Assembly (NCBI GenBank): GCA_030642885.1
Contig: DAOWMX010000142.1
Location: 1-6,074 of the forward strand
DNA length: 6,074 bases
Direction of reading: 5' to 3'
From: Anaerolineales bacterium
Lineage (GTDB): Bacteria; Chloroflexota; Anaerolineae; Anaerolineales; E44-bin32
Under the pieces are notes generated by a model that saw nothing but the letters and a program-made list of their open reading frames with translations, ran no database searches and was not told where the DNA came from. This document shows, one piece after another, positions 1 through 6,074 of the stretch (position 1 is the stretch's first letter; each line of letters starts with the position of its first letter). Made by a program: the position numbers and the translations under genes.

Positions 1-678
1 GAGATCGGCGATGTGGATGTAATCTCGGATGCAAGTGCCGTCTGGTGTGAGGTAGTCATTGCCAAAGATTTTAATTTCAGACCGCTGGCCAAGGGCGACT
101 TGCAGGACAAGTGGGATGAGATGGCTTTCGGGTTGATGCGCCTCACCACGATCGGGAAGAGCGCCGGCGGCGTTGAAGTAGCGCAGCGCGGCATAGTGCA
201 AGCCGTGTATCTGGCGATACCACTCGAGAATCTGCTCGATCATCAGTTTGGTTTGACCATATACATTTGATGGACCAAGGGGCGACTCTTCCGAAAGGGG
301 TTGGTCGCTAGAGGCATACACAGCTGCGGTAGAGGAGAGTACGAAACGCTTCACATTGGCGCGGATACAGGCCTCGATCAAGCCCACAGAGAGCACCAGA
401 TTGTTATGGAAATATTTTCCAGGGTTATCCATGCTCTCGCCGGCTTCGATGAATGCGGCGAAATGCATAACCGCGTCGTATTGTTCCGCGTTTAGTGCAG
501 CATCAAGTGCGGCACGGTCGCCGAGGTCGGCTTGGATAAACCGGGCCTCATGCGGGATGGCTTCACGATGTCCAGTGACCAGGGAGTCGAAAACAGTCAC
601 CGAATGTCCAGCCTGTATTAAAGTTGTGGTGGTAGCGGACCCAATATATCCCGCGCCACCTGTTAAGAAGATATTCAT
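1..678 (-). CDS. galE: UDP-glucose 4-epimerase GalE, N-terminal 226 residues (runs off the left edge)
   Basis: GalE interconverts UDP-glucose and UDP-galactose in the cytoplasm, using tightly bound NAD, and feeds galactose use and surface polysaccharide synthesis. The reading frame is open from the ATG at 678 to the window edge. The protein starts MNIFLTGGAGYIGS, the Rossmann TGGAGYIG dinucleotide-binding loop. The short-chain dehydrogenase catalytic set is present: SST at residues 115-117 (Thr117 aligns with the catalytic Ser/Thr) and Tyr140-G-Q-T-Lys144, the YxxxK pair. Other GalE hallmarks are HFAAFIEAGES, LRYFNAAGA, and a final visible stretch GTCIRDYIHIADL. Family members are about 330-340 residues, so roughly the last third is missing because of the window edge, not truncation. 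A GGAG Shine-Dalgarno sequence lies 8 bases before the ATG. It follows the helicase gene after 83 bases and may be read through from it or use a weak local promoter. A related NAD-dependent sugar epimerase is possible but the motif set strongly favours GalE. Confidence 0.96.
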   Translation of the reverse strand, partial: MNIFLTGGAGYIGSATTTTLIQAGHSVTVFDSLVTGHREAIPHEARFIQADLGDRAALDAALNAEQYDAVMHFAAFIEAGESMDNPGKYFHNNLVLSVGLIEACIRANVKRFVLSSTAAVYASSDQPLSEESPLGPSNVYGQTKLMIEQILEWYRQIHGLHYAALRYFNAAGALPDRGEAHQPESHLIPLVLQVALGQRSEIKIFGNDYLTPDGTCIRDYIHIADL

Positions 679-737
679 CTCTTTATCTCCAGTGAAGCTA
701 AGAATGGGGTTGCATCGAAGAGAGAAGACCCGAATAC

Positions 738-765
738 ATTGTTCTCGGTATCTTGAAAAAATCAA
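738..765 (-). promoter_or_regulatory. Weak candidate promoter upstream of galE
   Basis: On the minus strand TTGATT (760-765, 4 of 6 matches to a sigma-70 type -35) is followed after 16 bases by AACAAT (738-743, 4 of 6 matches to a -10). The -35 overlaps the helicase stop codon, and the gap to the galE ATG would give a leader of about 50-60 bases. This is a consensus match read by eye only. Such matches occur by chance, so the call is tentative. Confidence 0.22.
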
Positions 766-2939
766 CCATCAAGAATTTCCAACTGAGCCATCAAGGCGTC
801 AAGGTGTTTCGTTCCAATCTCCTTAAACTCGACACTAACCTCCTCGTCATCGTGGTCGATCCGCGTAGACATGACGATACCCTCGCCGAAGACTTTGTGC
901 CGAACACGCATTCCCGATTTATATTGAGGCTCGAGTGGGATTTTTGAGGACAGATCCCAGGTGGTCTTCTTTTTATAGGAAGTCTGTTCCCAGTTCTGGG
1001 AGCCAAGGAGATCGCCATCCAGGAGATCTGGTGGAATGTTGTGCAAGAAGCGTGAAGGTTCGCTCAATGTGGAAGGGCCAGCGATACGTCGGCGAAATGT
1101 GCGCAGGAGATACAAGCGATCTTTTGTGCGTGTGACACCAACATAAAGCAGGCGCCTTTCCTCTGCCATGGCTTCCGGGTCATCGAAGGAGCGTTGGTGA
1201 GGTAGGACACCATCGTTCAGTCCAATTATGATCACTACTGGGAACTCCAACCCCTTTGCGGCGTGAAGGGTTAGCAGGGTAGGCGCGTTTTGTTCCTCAG
1301 ACAAGGTGTCCTGGTCAGAGATGAGGGCGATGCTTTCGAGGAAAGATGCCAGGTCGATGTCTTCAAATTCATAGGCCACCCGCCGCAGTTCCTGAATGTT
1401 CTCCCAACGGGCTTCACCTTCTTCTGTTCCATCATCGATGTATGCCCGATAGTTGGTCTCTTCGAGGATGAGGTCGATGAGAGAGACCAGGCCGCTATTC
1501 TCTTTCATCTCGATCCAACGAAGCCAGGAATCAGCGAAGCTGATCAGCGCGCGTCGGGCACGCGGGTTGAAAATATCCATCAAGGCAGGATCTTTATCGC
1601 GGGCAAGAGTGAATAGGATCTCCGCCGGATCGACATCGCGCTTCCGGGAACTCTCGAGCAAGAGCTCGACGGTTTTTGCGCCGATGCCGCGCGGAGGTGT
1701 GTTTAGCGCCCGCAGCAGGCTGACGCGATCGACGGGGTTGTGAATCAGGCGTAAGTATGCGATCAGATCCTTGATCTCTCGACGACCGTAGAATCGCTGT
1801 GCGCCAACGATGCGGTAGGATAGGCCGGCTCGCAGGAAAGCTTCCTCTAGGGCTCGGGATTGAGCGTTAGTGCGGTACATCACGGCGCAATCTGCAGGGT
1901 CAGCCTCGCCGGCAAAGGTCAGGGTTGAGATGATCTCCACTGTAAAATCGGCCTCATCATTTTCGTTATAGGATTCGTGAAGGGAGACGGGGGTCCCGGA
2001 ACCCCGATCTGTAAACAGCAGCTTCCGTTGACGCCCAGGATTGGCGTCAATCACCGCGGTGGCAACATCCAAAATGGTTTGAGTGGATCGATAGTTTTGC
2101 TCGAGGAGGATCGTGCGCGCTTGAGGGTAGTCCTCTTGAAAGCGGTGCACATTGCGGTAATCGGCTCCTCGCCAGCGGTAGATCGACTGGTCAGGATCGC
2201 CGACGACGAACAGATCGGGACTTTCCCCAGCCAATAGACGCAGCAACGAATATTGCGCGGTATTGGTATCCTGAAACTCATCAACGAGCAGGTGTTGGAA
2301 ACGGCACTGGTAGGCGCTTCGTAGATCATCGTGATCTCGCAGCAGGCGATAAACCCAGAAAAGCAGGTCATCGAAATCTAGAGCGTTATTCGCCAGCAAA
2401 GCCTTTTGGTAGCGCTCATACACCTGGCGCACGACTTCATTTGCGTACGTGTCGGTGTTGTAGTCTTCCAACTCGATCAGTTCATTTTTCGCTTTTGAGA
2501 TTGCATTAAGGATGCGCCCCGGCCGGGTCTGTTTGGGATCAAGCCGCAAATCCTTAATTGCCTCTCGGACCAAGGACTGTTGATCGGAGTCATCATAGAT
2601 CACATAGTCGCGCGTTAGCGGCAGATGATCGGCTTCCTGGCGGATAATGCGTGCACAAAGCGCGTGGAAGGTGCCCAGATTTGGCAATCCGTCCCCGGCT
2701 TTCGTGTCATGTGCAAGCAGATCCTGCACCCGTTTGCTCATCTCTTTTGCGGCCTTGTTCGTGAAGGTGACGGCGACGATCGATCGCGGCATTACCCCCA
2801 TTGTAGTGATGAGCTGGGCTATGCGGTGGGTTAGGACGCGCGTCTTCCCGGAACCTGGTCCGGCAAGCACTAGAACCGGCCCTGGTGGAGCGGTGACCGC
2901 TTTGATCTGGGATGAGTTTAAATTAGCTAAAAGGTCCAT
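762..2939 (-). CDS. pcrA: PcrA/UvrD-type ATP-dependent DNA helicase (superfamily 1A)
   Basis: This is a 3'-5' DNA translocase/helicase used in nucleotide excision and mismatch repair, in clearing stalled replication or transcription complexes, and in rolling-circle plasmid replication. All SF1A motifs are visible: Q-motif LNSSQIKAV (residues 7-15), Walker A AGPGSGKT (26-33), Ia TFTNKAAKEM (58-67), Walker B DEFQDT (220-225), motif III GDPDQSIYRWRGA (246-258), motif IV QNYRST (280-285), motif V LHAAKGLEF (558-566) and motif VI YVGVTR with Arg604. The last 50 residues (676-725, GMRVRHKVFGEG onward) match the PcrA/UvrD C-terminal Tudor-like fold known to bind RNA polymerase. At 725 residues it is full length for the family, and no key residue is missing. 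The start MDLLANLN is the usual family N-terminus, and AAAGG lies about 12 bases upstream. It begins 52 bases after the DUF711 gene with no visible terminator between, so it is probably in the same transcript. UvrD versus PcrA is a naming choice; the lineage would decide. Confidence 0.97.
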   Translation of the reverse strand: MDLLANLNSSQIKAVTAPPGPVLVLAGPGSGKTRVLTHRIAQLITTMGVMPRSIVAVTFTNKAAKEMSKRVQDLLAHDTKAGDGLPNLGTFHALCARIIRQEADHLPLTRDYVIYDDSDQQSLVREAIKDLRLDPKQTRPGRILNAISKAKNELIELEDYNTDTYANEVVRQVYERYQKALLANNALDFDDLLFWVYRLLRDHDDLRSAYQCRFQHLLVDEFQDTNTAQYSLLRLLAGESPDLFVVGDPDQSIYRWRGADYRNVHRFQEDYPQARTILLEQNYRSTQTILDVATAVIDANPGRQRKLLFTDRGSGTPVSLHESYNENDEADFTVEIISTLTFAGEADPADCAVMYRTNAQSRALEEAFLRAGLSYRIVGAQRFYGRREIKDLIAYLRLIHNPVDRVSLLRALNTPPRGIGAKTVELLLESSRKRDVDPAEILFTLARDKDPALMDIFNPRARRALISFADSWLRWIEMKENSGLVSLIDLILEETNYRAYIDDGTEEGEARWENIQELRRVAYEFEDIDLASFLESIALISDQDTLSEEQNAPTLLTLHAAKGLEFPVVIIIGLNDGVLPHQRSFDDPEAMAEERRLLYVGVTRTKDRLYLLRTFRRRIAGPSTLSEPSRFLHNIPPDLLDGDLLGSQNWEQTSYKKKTTWDLSSKIPLEPQYKSGMRVRHKVFGEGIVMSTRIDHDDEEVSVEFKEIGTKHLDALMAQLEILDG

Positions 2940-2991
2940 TGTTATATTTGACCTTTATCGTTGCATGGTCGGCTGAGTGCACGTAGTGATG

Positions 2992-4215
2992 TCATTCAAG
3001 TTTATAGGGGCCGATGTCGAGCGTGTCAGAGCTGTCGAGAAGACCGGTGAGAGACGCATCAGGGAGATGCATAACCCGACTGTCCGCAAAGTAGGGGAAA
3101 TCAAAATGAACATCGTCCCCCGCGGATTTTCCGGGAATGGGCATGAGCCGTGCTGTAAGTGGTTTTGAGTGGCGCAGGCCGATTGCGCCGAGGTCGAGTA
3201 GAAGTCCGGTTAATGCTTCTACGCTCGCATCTCCTGGAAGTGGGATTGTATCCAGACCGGTTCCGCAAAGAGTGGAGTAGAGCAATAAATCGGAGATCGT
3301 AAGGATACCTTCACTGGCGCGCGCAGCCAGGACGGTATCCTCAAGAACAGGAAGGAAGAGTCCGCAAAAGCCCGCGCGTTTGAATCGGGCGTTGTCAAGG
3401 CAGTCAGTCAGGAAGGCTGCCGCCGCTGCGCTGCCAGATTGGCCGAAAGAGGAGGCGCCGATTGCCTCGAGCGCCGTGCCGATCGAGCGTTGTGTTTCAG
3501 GATATGGGGCGAAGGAGAAATCGACTCCAAGGAAGCGAAAATCATGATCGCTGGCGATGGTATCGGTGACTCGGACGATGTTTGCTGCATGGGCCTCGAT
3601 TGCCGCAACCAGTTGTTTCTTCGACGATTGGGGCGAAGATGCGTCTTTGACAACGCTGACCGCGAGATCGGCCGATTCGGTCGCGATCGCAAGCGAGGGA
3701 GGTCCGCCGCGGTGGTACGCTGCGGGGAAGAATGGGACGCCTGAGGGCACATTGACCAGCGCGGCGAAGCGTAAGTTACCAAAACCGTCGTCGCCTAGGG
3801 TCGATATCTCCTGGATGGCTCGAGCACACGCCCGCGCCGCGGTGAGCGACAGCCCGACTGTTGGATCCGCATAGAGCCCCGAGGAGAAGACCGTGTCCGT
3901 TGCCGCCAACACTTTTGGCAGAATACGAAAACCATCCGCCTCATCAGGCAGGGCGGGCCCTATTGCCGCATAGTCAATTCCCTGAATGAATATTTCAGCT
4001 TCAAGCCGGCGAGCCAGGTCTGGTCGCTCGGCGGGTGTGACCGGGGTTGCCATTTCTGAAGGCGGCGGCGTGGCAATACGCAGTGTCTGGACATCAAAGT
4101 CCGCATCCTGAAGCGCCGATCGACAATCCTTCAGACATTGGGCTGTTTTGGCGATGAACTCGCTATCGATTGGCCAGCCTGGATCGATGAAGCCGGTGAG
4201 CGCACGAATTCTCAT
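2992..4215 (-). CDS. DUF711 (UPF0210) family protein, function unassigned
   Basis: A 407-residue soluble protein that I recognise as DUF711/UPF0210 from its pattern; the biochemical role of the family is not established to my knowledge. Supporting segments are the N-terminus MRIRALTGFIDPGWPID, LVNVPSGVPFFPAAYHRGGPP (about 154-173) with the following TESADLAVSVV (179-189), AFLTDCLDNARFKRAGF (267-283), CGTGLDTIPLPGDA (317-330), and LMPIPGKSAGD...FDFPYFADSRVM (357-382). There is no signal peptide or transmembrane segment. Structures in this family have been described as resembling the glycyl-radical enzyme barrel, but I see no C-terminal glycyl-radical motif here. Length is about normal for the family. 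The ATG sits inside an ATGA overlap with the stop of the upstream methyltransferase gene, preceded by a strong GAGGAG site (4220-4225), so translation is probably coupled. The family call rests on memory of motifs and needs a profile search; the reading frame itself is secure. Confidence 0.88.
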   Translation of the reverse strand: MRIRALTGFIDPGWPIDSEFIAKTAQCLKDCRSALQDADFDVQTLRIATPPPSEMATPVTPAERPDLARRLEAEIFIQGIDYAAIGPALPDEADGFRILPKVLAATDTVFSSGLYADPTVGLSLTAARACARAIQEISTLGDDGFGNLRFAALVNVPSGVPFFPAAYHRGGPPSLAIATESADLAVSVVKDASSPQSSKKQLVAAIEAHAANIVRVTDTIASDHDFRFLGVDFSFAPYPETQRSIGTALEAIGASSFGQSGSAAAAAFLTDCLDNARFKRAGFCGLFLPVLEDTVLAARASEGILTISDLLLYSTLCGTGLDTIPLPGDASVEALTGLLLDLGAIGLRHSKPLTARLMPIPGKSAGDDVHFDFPYFADSRVMHLPDASLTGLLDSSDTLDIGPYKLE

Positions 4216-4985
4216 TCTTCTCCTCGCATTCGGGCAATTTCGAATAGGATGACTGCAGCGGCGACGGAGGCGTTCAATGACTCGGTCGAATCGTGCATGG
4301 GAATGTGCGTGCTGCCTTTAGCAATGGAGCGAAGCTCGTCGCCGGGGCCGTGGGCTTCGCTCCCGATCACGATCGCGCAAGGCTTGCCCCAATCCACATC
4401 GTAGTATGGAGGCCCCAGGCCAACTTCGGCGACCCAAACATCCATTCCGTGGAGGTGTTTCTCGATCTCAGAAGTTTGCTCCTGGATAATGGGGATGTGG
4501 AAATGTGCACCCATGGCGCCGCGTACAACTTTGGGGTTAAAAGGATCGACTGTGCCCGGGTTGAGGAACACGGCTTCAACACCCACTGCTTGAGCAGTGC
4601 GCAAGATCGTTCCGAGATTGCCTGGATCGGAAATTCGATCCGCGACAAGTGCAAGGCTCAGATTGTCAGGGGGTATAGTAGATGGAATGGGAAGAACCGC
4701 AAGAAGCCCTTGTGGAGATTCGGTGTCGGAACAAGCCTTCATAACCCGCTCAGAGACTTCTTCAGCCTCTGCTCCTAGATTAATCAACTCCTCTATTAAA
4801 CGCGGGTCACCCTGCTTGATTGCGTCTGTGTATAAAACGAGTTTAGCGGGTGAGCGGTAGGAAACAGCCTCGTTTGCTAGTCGAGCACCCTCGATGATAA
4901 AGAGGCCTTCACGCTTGCGCGCTTGCCGCTTGCGTTGCAGCGTTCGCACTCGCTGCACGCGTGGATTGGATGTTGATGTAATCAT
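4212..4985 (-). CDS. SpoU/TrmH-family RNA 2'-O-ribose methyltransferase (SPOUT fold)
   Basis: A 257-residue S-adenosylmethionine-dependent enzyme of the type that methylates a ribose 2'-OH in rRNA or tRNA. An N-terminal substrate-binding domain (about residues 1-95) opens with TSNPRVQRVRTL, has FIIEGARLANEA at 29-40, and ends in the typical TESPQG (88-93). The three knotted SPOUT motifs follow. Motif 1 is DRISDPGNLGTILRTA (116-131) with Asn123 and Arg129. Motif 2 is IVIGSEAHGP (205-214) with Glu210. Motif 3 is IPMHDSTESLNASVAAAVILFE (228-249). Length fits the TsnR/RlmB/YsgA branch. In many bacteria a YsgA-like gene lies next to rplT and pheS, as the nearby rplT suggests here, but the exact nucleotide modified cannot be told from sequence. 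The start ATG overlaps the macro-domain gene stop as ATGA, with a GAGG site 4 bases before it. Its stop likewise overlaps the DUF711 start. I leave the symbol blank because RlmB, TrmH and YsgA cannot be separated safely. Confidence 0.95.
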   Translation of the reverse strand: MITSTSNPRVQRVRTLQRKRQARKREGLFIIEGARLANEAVSYRSPAKLVLYTDAIKQGDPRLIEELINLGAEAEEVSERVMKACSDTESPQGLLAVLPIPSTIPPDNLSLALVADRISDPGNLGTILRTAQAVGVEAVFLNPGTVDPFNPKVVRGAMGAHFHIPIIQEQTSEIEKHLHGMDVWVAEVGLGPPYYDVDWGKPCAIVIGSEAHGPGDELRSIAKGSTHIPMHDSTESLNASVAAAVILFEIARMRGEE

Positions 4986-5563
4986 TGCGCCTCGCCGTTC
5001 GTCGGCCAGCGCCGCCTACATTCCGTGACGAAGATATCAACGCTGGGTTTATCAAACAACGTGAGATCTATCGTCTTCAATGAACTGTTGGGATTTCTAG
5101 AATAGAAATCAATGATGGAGTCAATGATCAGCCGGGCGGCGCGCTCCTTCGGGAAGCGGAAGATTCCAGTTGAGATAGCTGGAAGAGCAAGACTGGCGAG
5201 GTTGTAGTCGGAGGCGAGACTTAGAACTCCGGTTACTGTATTCAGAAGCTTCTCGTCCTCCTCCCCTTCTCCCCAGATGGGGCCAACGGCGTGGATGACG
5301 TAACGGCAGGGAAGGCTTCCGCCGGATGTAATTGCGGGCTGTTCATGAGTTACCGGTCCGTATTGGCGGATCCATTCATCGCTCTCAACCTGAATTTCCG
5401 GTCCGCCACGTCTGGCTATCGCCCCGGCAACACCGCCGCCGTGCCTGAGTTGAGCATTGGCGGCATTGACGACGGCATCCACCTGTGCTTCAGTGATGTC
5501 GCCGTGAATTATGCGGAGTTTTCGCCCTTGGGGTAACGTCCGCTGCAAGACCAGCGTTGTCAT
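4982..5563 (-). CDS. Macro-domain (ADP-ribose-binding) protein
   Basis: Macro domains bind ADP-ribose and related ligands, and many remove ADP-ribose from proteins, nucleic acids or O-acetyl-ADP-ribose. This stand-alone cytoplasmic domain has 193 residues from the chosen start. Signature segments are IIHGDITEAQVDAVVNAAN (18-36), HGGGVAGAIARRGG (41-54, first phosphate loop), YVIHAVGPIW (88-97) and LPAISTGIFRFP (127-138, second phosphate loop). The position after GGGV is Ala46, where MacroD/YmdB enzymes carry a catalytic Asp. The HGGGVA form resembles the Af1521/BAL-like subclass, so activity may differ. The ATG at 5563 is preferred over the upstream in-frame ATG at 5632 for three reasons: TGGAG lies 6 bases before it, the family normally starts near it, and the longer form would cover a good promoter. 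Its stop overlaps the methyltransferase start by 4 bases. It is the first gene of the cluster. Confidence in the domain is high, in the substrate low. Confidence 0.95.
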   Translation of the reverse strand: MTTLVLQRTLPQGRKLRIIHGDITEAQVDAVVNAANAQLRHGGGVAGAIARRGGPEIQVESDEWIRQYGPVTHEQPAITSGGSLPCRYVIHAVGPIWGEGEEDEKLLNTVTGVLSLASDYNLASLALPAISTGIFRFPKERAARLIIDSIIDFYSRNPNSSLKTIDLTLFDKPSVDIFVTECRRRWPTNGEAQ

Positions 5564-5569
5564 ACAACA

Positions 5570-5574
5570 CTCCA
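5570..5574 (-). promoter_or_regulatory. Ribosome binding site that sets the macro-domain start
   Basis: The minus strand reads TGGAG here, 6 bases before the ATG at 5563. No comparable site precedes the longer in-frame ATG at 5632, so this favours the 193-residue protein over a 216-residue one. Confidence 0.75.
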
Positions 5575-5603
5575 GGTAGCCCTTTATTGCTCCCCTCCGT
5601 TTG

Positions 5604-5632
5604 ATTGTATCACCGCGGTCAGTCACTGCCAC
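5604..5632 (-). promoter_or_regulatory. Candidate extended -10 promoter for the macro-SpoU-DUF711 cluster
   Basis: The minus strand has TACAAT (5604-5609, 5 of 6 matches to TATAAT) preceded by TG in the extended -10 position (5611-5612). After a 17-base spacer upstream lies GTGGCA (5627-5632, 4 of 6 matches to TTGACA). Transcription would begin near 5597 and give a leader of roughly 35 bases with the TGGAG site correctly placed. It is the best sigma-70/sigma-A type match I found in the gap, and it sits where the operon needs one. It is a consensus read by eye with no experimental support. Confidence 0.55.
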
Positions 5633-5789
5633 CGGGCACGGAGGGCATAAGGAAAACTATTGTGGGCTGCAACTTCCAGGGTTTTTCTCTAAGTTGTGAC
5701 GGTGATCCCGCGGATTTAAGCCGCCCCACTCCGCCCAAAGTTGAACCTCCGGGCTCAACGCTTAGCAAACCTCTATTTTGGAGGTAAAC
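5633..5789 (-). other. Non-coding intergenic stretch between the rplT terminator and the cluster promoter
   Basis: I find no convincing gene here on either strand. It holds a perfect-length 8-bp hairpin (5740-5759), a weaker 6-bp inverted repeat (arms 5670-5675 and 5691-5696), a 5-bp inverted repeat around 5770-5784, and a G-rich run on the minus strand (5720-5736). A plus-strand frame at 5605-5787 has no family resemblance or evident ribosome site and is taken as chance. The stretch could be plain spacer or could carry a short RNA or regulatory leader. Confidence 0.6.
5740..5759. repeat. 8-bp inverted repeat with a 4-base loop, possible backup terminator or RNA hairpin
   Basis: Arms 5740-5747 and 5752-5759 pair over 8 positions, with one G-U wobble when read as RNA, around a 4-base loop. 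On the plus strand the loop is TCCG closed by C-G, a member of the stable cUNCGg tetraloop class. On the minus strand the loop is CGGA, and only three T residues follow the stem, so it is a poor intrinsic terminator. It lies about 30 bases beyond the rplT terminator in the direction of rplT transcription. Confidence 0.6.
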
Positions 5790-5816
5790 AAAAAGAGACG
5801 CTGATGCGTCCCTTTT
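5790..5816 (-). terminator. Intrinsic (Rho-independent) terminator of the rplT transcript
   Basis: Read on the minus strand, a 7-bp GC-rich stem (GGGACGC with GCGTCTC, one G-U pair) closes a 4-base ATCA loop. It is preceded by AAAA and followed by TTTTT, so the A and T tracts can extend the stem. It starts 23 bases after the rplT stop codon, the classic position and form, and separates the ribosomal protein operon from the downstream cluster. Confidence 0.93.
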
Positions 5817-5839
5817 ATGAATGAAATTAAAGTTATTCG

Positions 5840-6074
5840 CTACCCTTTGCTTGCGATCTTCACGACCTCGCTGAAAGCCTTTGGATCACGAACTGCAAGA
5901 TCGGCGAGGATCTTCCGGTTCAAACCAATCTCAGATTGCTTCAGATCGTAGATCAAGCGGCTGTAGGTAGTTCCGTTGAGACGCGCGGCGGCGTTGATAC
6001 GCGTAATCCAAAGACGACGAAGATCGCGTTTACGGGTGCGGCGATCTCGATATGAATACCACAGGCTCTTAAGC
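5840..6074 (-). CDS. rplT: 50S ribosomal protein L20, C-terminal 77 residues (runs off the right edge)
   Basis: L20 binds 23S rRNA early in assembly of the large ribosomal subunit. In some bacteria it also represses translation of its own infC-rpmI-rplT operon. The visible frame reads LKSLWYSYRDRRTRKRDLRRLWITRINAAARLNGTTYSRLI and continues to KILADLAVRDPKAFSEVVKIASKG before a TAG stop at 5840-5842. The YRDRR-RKR basic stretch, LWI-RINAAAR, and KILADLAV-DP-AF are hallmark L20 segments shared with the E. coli protein. L20 is usually about 115-120 residues, so around 40 N-terminal residues lie outside the window. Its 3' end is intact and followed by a strong terminator, so it is probably the last gene of its transcript. 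The upstream partners infC and rpmI would be expected beyond the right edge. Confidence 0.98.
   Translation of the reverse strand, partial: LKSLWYSYRDRRTRKRDLRRLWITRINAAARLNGTTYSRLIYDLKQSEIGLNRKILADLAVRDPKAFSEVVKIASKG

Noticed and set aside
301..947. Overlapping plus-strand open frames of 64-156 codons
   Set aside because: They lie antisense to galE and the helicase, whose motifs are unmistakable, and show no family resemblance.
3408..3874. Antisense and alternative-frame open frames of 101-124 codons within the DUF711 gene
   Set aside because: Arg/Ser/Pro-rich or low-complexity translations typical of shadow frames; no ribosome sites or recognisable motifs.
4293..4778. A 161-codon plus-strand frame opposite the SpoU methyltransferase gene
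   Set aside because: The minus strand has a complete SPOUT protein with all three motifs; the plus frame has no recognisable domain.
5644..5672. TTGCAG, 17 bases, TATGCC on the minus strand as a promoter
   Set aside because: The -10 matches only 3 of 6 consensus bases; the extended -10 element at 5604-5632 is clearly better and closer to the gene.
5670..5696. 6-bp inverted repeat with a 15-base loop as a terminator or operator
   Set aside because: Short arms, long loop and no T tract; expected by chance at this length.
5720..5736. Possible G-quadruplex on the minus strand
   Set aside because: Only two-tier G tracts are available and their spacing is irregular; listed as a side note of the hairpin region.
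5740..5775. tRNA-like T-arm appearance (GGTTCAA on the minus strand)
   Set aside because: No acceptor stem, anticodon arm or D arm can be assembled around it.
1..6074. Mobile element, CRISPR array, phage or defence system
   Set aside because: No transposase, integrase, direct-repeat array, terminal inverted repeats or nuclease/toxin genes; the gene set is conserved housekeeping. The macro domain alone is not enough to call a toxin-antitoxin or defence module, since no ADP-ribosyltransferase partner is present.

Overview
The window is a bacterial chromosomal segment with all recognisable genes on the minus strand, so transcription runs from high to low coordinates. Base composition is moderate (a little above half G+C by eye). 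Every gene is a housekeeping or widely conserved type, and I see no phage, transposon, CRISPR or plasmid signature. Gene content (a PcrA-type helicase with a C-terminal Tudor-like tail, a DUF711 protein, and a SpoU-family methyltransferase close to rplT) would suit a Chloroflexota-like or Firmicutes-like bacterium. That lineage guess is inference and weak without a search.

Layout in transcription order. The right edge carries the 3' two-thirds of rplT (ribosomal protein L20), which ends in a strong intrinsic terminator at 5790-5816. An intergenic stretch of about 225 bases follows. It has a second hairpin (5740-5759) and a good candidate extended -10 promoter (5604-5632). From there runs a tight cluster: a macro-domain ADP-ribose-binding protein (4982-5563), a SpoU/TrmH-family RNA 2'-O-methyltransferase (4212-4985) and a DUF711 protein (2992-4215). 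These are joined by two identical 4-base ATGA stop/start overlaps. After 52 bases comes a full-length PcrA/UvrD DNA helicase (762-2939), and after another 83 bases the first 226 codons of galE (UDP-glucose 4-epimerase), which runs off the left edge.

The first three genes look translationally coupled and probably share the promoter at 5604-5632. The helicase and galE may be read through from it, since no terminator is visible in either gap. A weak promoter-like element sits just before galE. The products cover nucleotide-derivative recognition (macro domain), RNA modification, an unassigned conserved enzyme-like protein, DNA repair and sugar-nucleotide metabolism. No single pathway is evident.

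I did not find a clear new system. The items most worth a second look are the coupled macro-SpoU-DUF711 trio, the macro domain's replacement of the MacroD-type aspartate by alanine, and the double-hairpin region after rplT.
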